13,279 nucleotides of DNA, taken from positions 1 to 13,279 of the forward strand of contig JAGHRU010000223.1 of assembly GCA_018066225.1 (NCBI GenBank), given 5' to 3'. Under the pieces are notes generated by a model, which did no database searches, had not been told where the DNA came from, and saw nothing but the letters and a program-made list of their open reading frames with translations. This document shows, in pieces, positions 12,669-13,279 of this stretch; positions within the stretch are counted from its first letter, which is position 1; each line of letters begins with the position of its first letter. The stretch is from Candidatus Equimonas enterica. GTDB taxonomy: Bacteria; Bacteroidota; Bacteroidia; Bacteroidales; Bacteroidaceae. The position numbers and the translations under genes were made by a program.

Positions 12669-12741
12669 TACACTCTCAGGGGTTCGAACCCTGGACCCAC
12701 TGATTAAGAGTCAGTTGCTCTACCAACTGAGCTAAGAGTGC
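12669..12741 (-). tRNA. tRNA-Lys (anticodon CTT)
   Basis: A 73-nt cloverleaf on the minus strand. The acceptor arm is GCACTCT with AGAGTGT, leaving a G1-U72 wobble as the first pair, then discriminator A. The D arm is AGCTCAGTTGGTAGAGCA. The anticodon stem is ACTGA/TCAGT with loop CTCTTAA, so the anticodon is CTT and reads AAG. The T arm is CAGGG-TTCGAAC-CCCTG. CCA is not encoded and must be added. It has its own promoter (12766-12797) and terminator (12631-12662), so it is a single-gene unit. Confidence 0.97.
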
Positions 12742-12765
12742 GTGGTAATTGCTTGTTTGCGGATG

Positions 12766-12797
12766 CAAAAGTACAAACTCTTTCGCAAGTGACCAAA
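12766..12797 (-). promoter_or_regulatory. Promoter of tRNA-Lys
   Basis: On the minus strand TTTG (12794-12797) is 20 nt before TACTTTTG (12766-12773), a full consensus match. The start is expected near 12759, about 18 nt before the tRNA. The -33 region reads GTTTGGTCACTTGC. Confidence 0.8.
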
Positions 12798-12801
12798 CAT
12801 T

Positions 12802-12870
12802 TCACCTTGTTTTTCGCCGAAAAGTGCAAGGTGAGACACATTCTGCTATATACGCCTTGCAAAACAAGGC
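12802..12870 (-). other. Two hairpins with related arms between the hydrolase gene and tRNA-Lys
   Basis: In minus-strand order, GCCTTG/CAAGGC (12865-12870 with 12854-12859, 5-nt loop) is followed by TCACCTTG/CAAGGTGA (12827-12834 with 12802-12809) enclosing a second TTTTCG/CGAAAA fold-back. The CCTTG and CAAGG cores could also pair across the two hairpins. No T-run follows either one. They probably lie in the 3' region of the hydrolase transcript. The rest of 12742-12932 shows nothing apart from the tRNA promoter. Confidence 0.4.
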
Positions 12871-12932
12871 ATTACTCGTCCGTACAGACCAGAAAACGGG
12901 GAGGCGTAAGCACGGTGTCTATCCCCCACCAT

Positions 12933-13279
12933 TTACGGCAAGATTTGGCGAATGAGCGGAATAAGGACGCCGCCGAGCACCGCATCGTTGAGCCGATGGC
13001 CACCATCGAAAAGGCGAAAATGGGCATCGCCGTAGGCCTTGCGGTACTCCTTCTGACAGTTTACACTCTCGTCGTGCGTGCCAAAGAGTCCCCACGCCAA
13101 TGCCTTGTCAGCCTCATCAACGCCCCGCAACACACCGCGCTCCATAGCACGAAAATCAGCGACCAACGCCTTATCGACCATAAAGTCCTTGGCACCATCC
13201 TCTCGCTTGTTGAGAAACGGATAGCGTTTGCCAATACACGAAACAGCAACAGGCGCGAAGTGCAAAACGAAGGATTGAC
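12933..13279 (-). CDS. YqiA/YcfP-type alpha/beta hydrolase, C-terminal part (5' end outside window)
   Basis: The frame stays open to the right edge of the window, giving the last 114 residues of a longer protein (family about 190); the TTG at 13265 is internal. Visible are QSFVLHFAPVAVS, YPFLNKREDGAKDFMV, an acid motif LFGTHDESV and a His motif FDGGHRLNDAVL near the C-terminus. Asp and His at these spots fit the last two members of a Ser-Asp-His triad; the nucleophile would be upstream of the window. The pattern matches Bacteroidales proteins annotated as YqiA/YcfP (UPF0227) esterases, small cytoplasmic hydrolases of unclear physiological substrate. BioG-type esterases are a less likely alternative. 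Confidence 0.72.
   Translation of the reverse strand, partial: QSFVLHFAPVAVSCIGKRYPFLNKREDGAKDFMVDKALVADFRAMERGVLRGVDEADKALAWGLFGTHDESVNCQKEYRKAYGDAHFRLFDGGHRLNDAVLGGVLIPLIRQILP

Noticed and set aside
12525..12955. Two short plus-strand frames (60 and 68 codons)
   Set aside because: They cover tRNA-Lys, its promoter and its terminator in antisense and have no domain features.

Overview
The window looks like a chromosomal stretch of a Bacteroidota bacterium, most likely order Bacteroidales and possibly Prevotellaceae (inference). The evidence is the repeated promoter form TTTG-N20-TAnnTTTG, the general absence of Shine-Dalgarno sequences before starts, and proteins of recognisable Bacteroidales type (a DnaX tail, a PpiD-like foldase, a short LptC lipoprotein, a GH130 enzyme). 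Coding GC is high (about 60% on rows I counted). The stretch around 11940-12560 falls to about 40%. No gene in the main part is broken and I see no transposase, integrase or CRISPR array.

Layout. (1) Bases 1-2575, plus strand: the 3' end of dnaX, then slyD, ybjQ and aroC with gaps of 36, 8 and 32 nt and no visible internal promoter, so probably one transcription unit. (2) Bases 2576-2765: a strong Bacteroidota promoter followed about 100 nt later by a strong hairpin plus T-run and no ORF, which I read as a small RNA gene. (3) Bases 2766-10594, minus strand: an outer-membrane barrel-like protein and lptC form one unit; the PpiD-like foldase has its own promoter; mfd follows after a gap that holds two strong hairpins. 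The first three concern the cell envelope (LPS transport, periplasmic folding, outer membrane); mfd is transcription-coupled repair. (4) Bases 10790-11752, plus strand: a GH130 mannoside phosphorylase, alone, with its own promoter and a near-perfect terminator.

(5) Bases 11753-12932 are the least ordinary part. They hold an orphan plus-strand promoter with an A-rich leader but no gene, an AT-rich minus-strand gene for a small membrane-anchored protein, a strongly structured candidate RNA with its own promoter and terminator, and a tRNA-Lys(CTT) with a textbook promoter and terminator. (6) From 12933 to the right edge lies the C-terminal part of a YqiA/YcfP-type alpha/beta hydrolase.

The best candidates for something undescribed are the structured RNA at about 12333-12551, which either stands alone (a rod with a large central bubble, 6S-like in outline) or is the leader of the downstream membrane-protein gene, and the small RNA at about 2657-2762. 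I could not run homology or folding programs; these rest on reading promoters, complementary arms and T-runs by eye.
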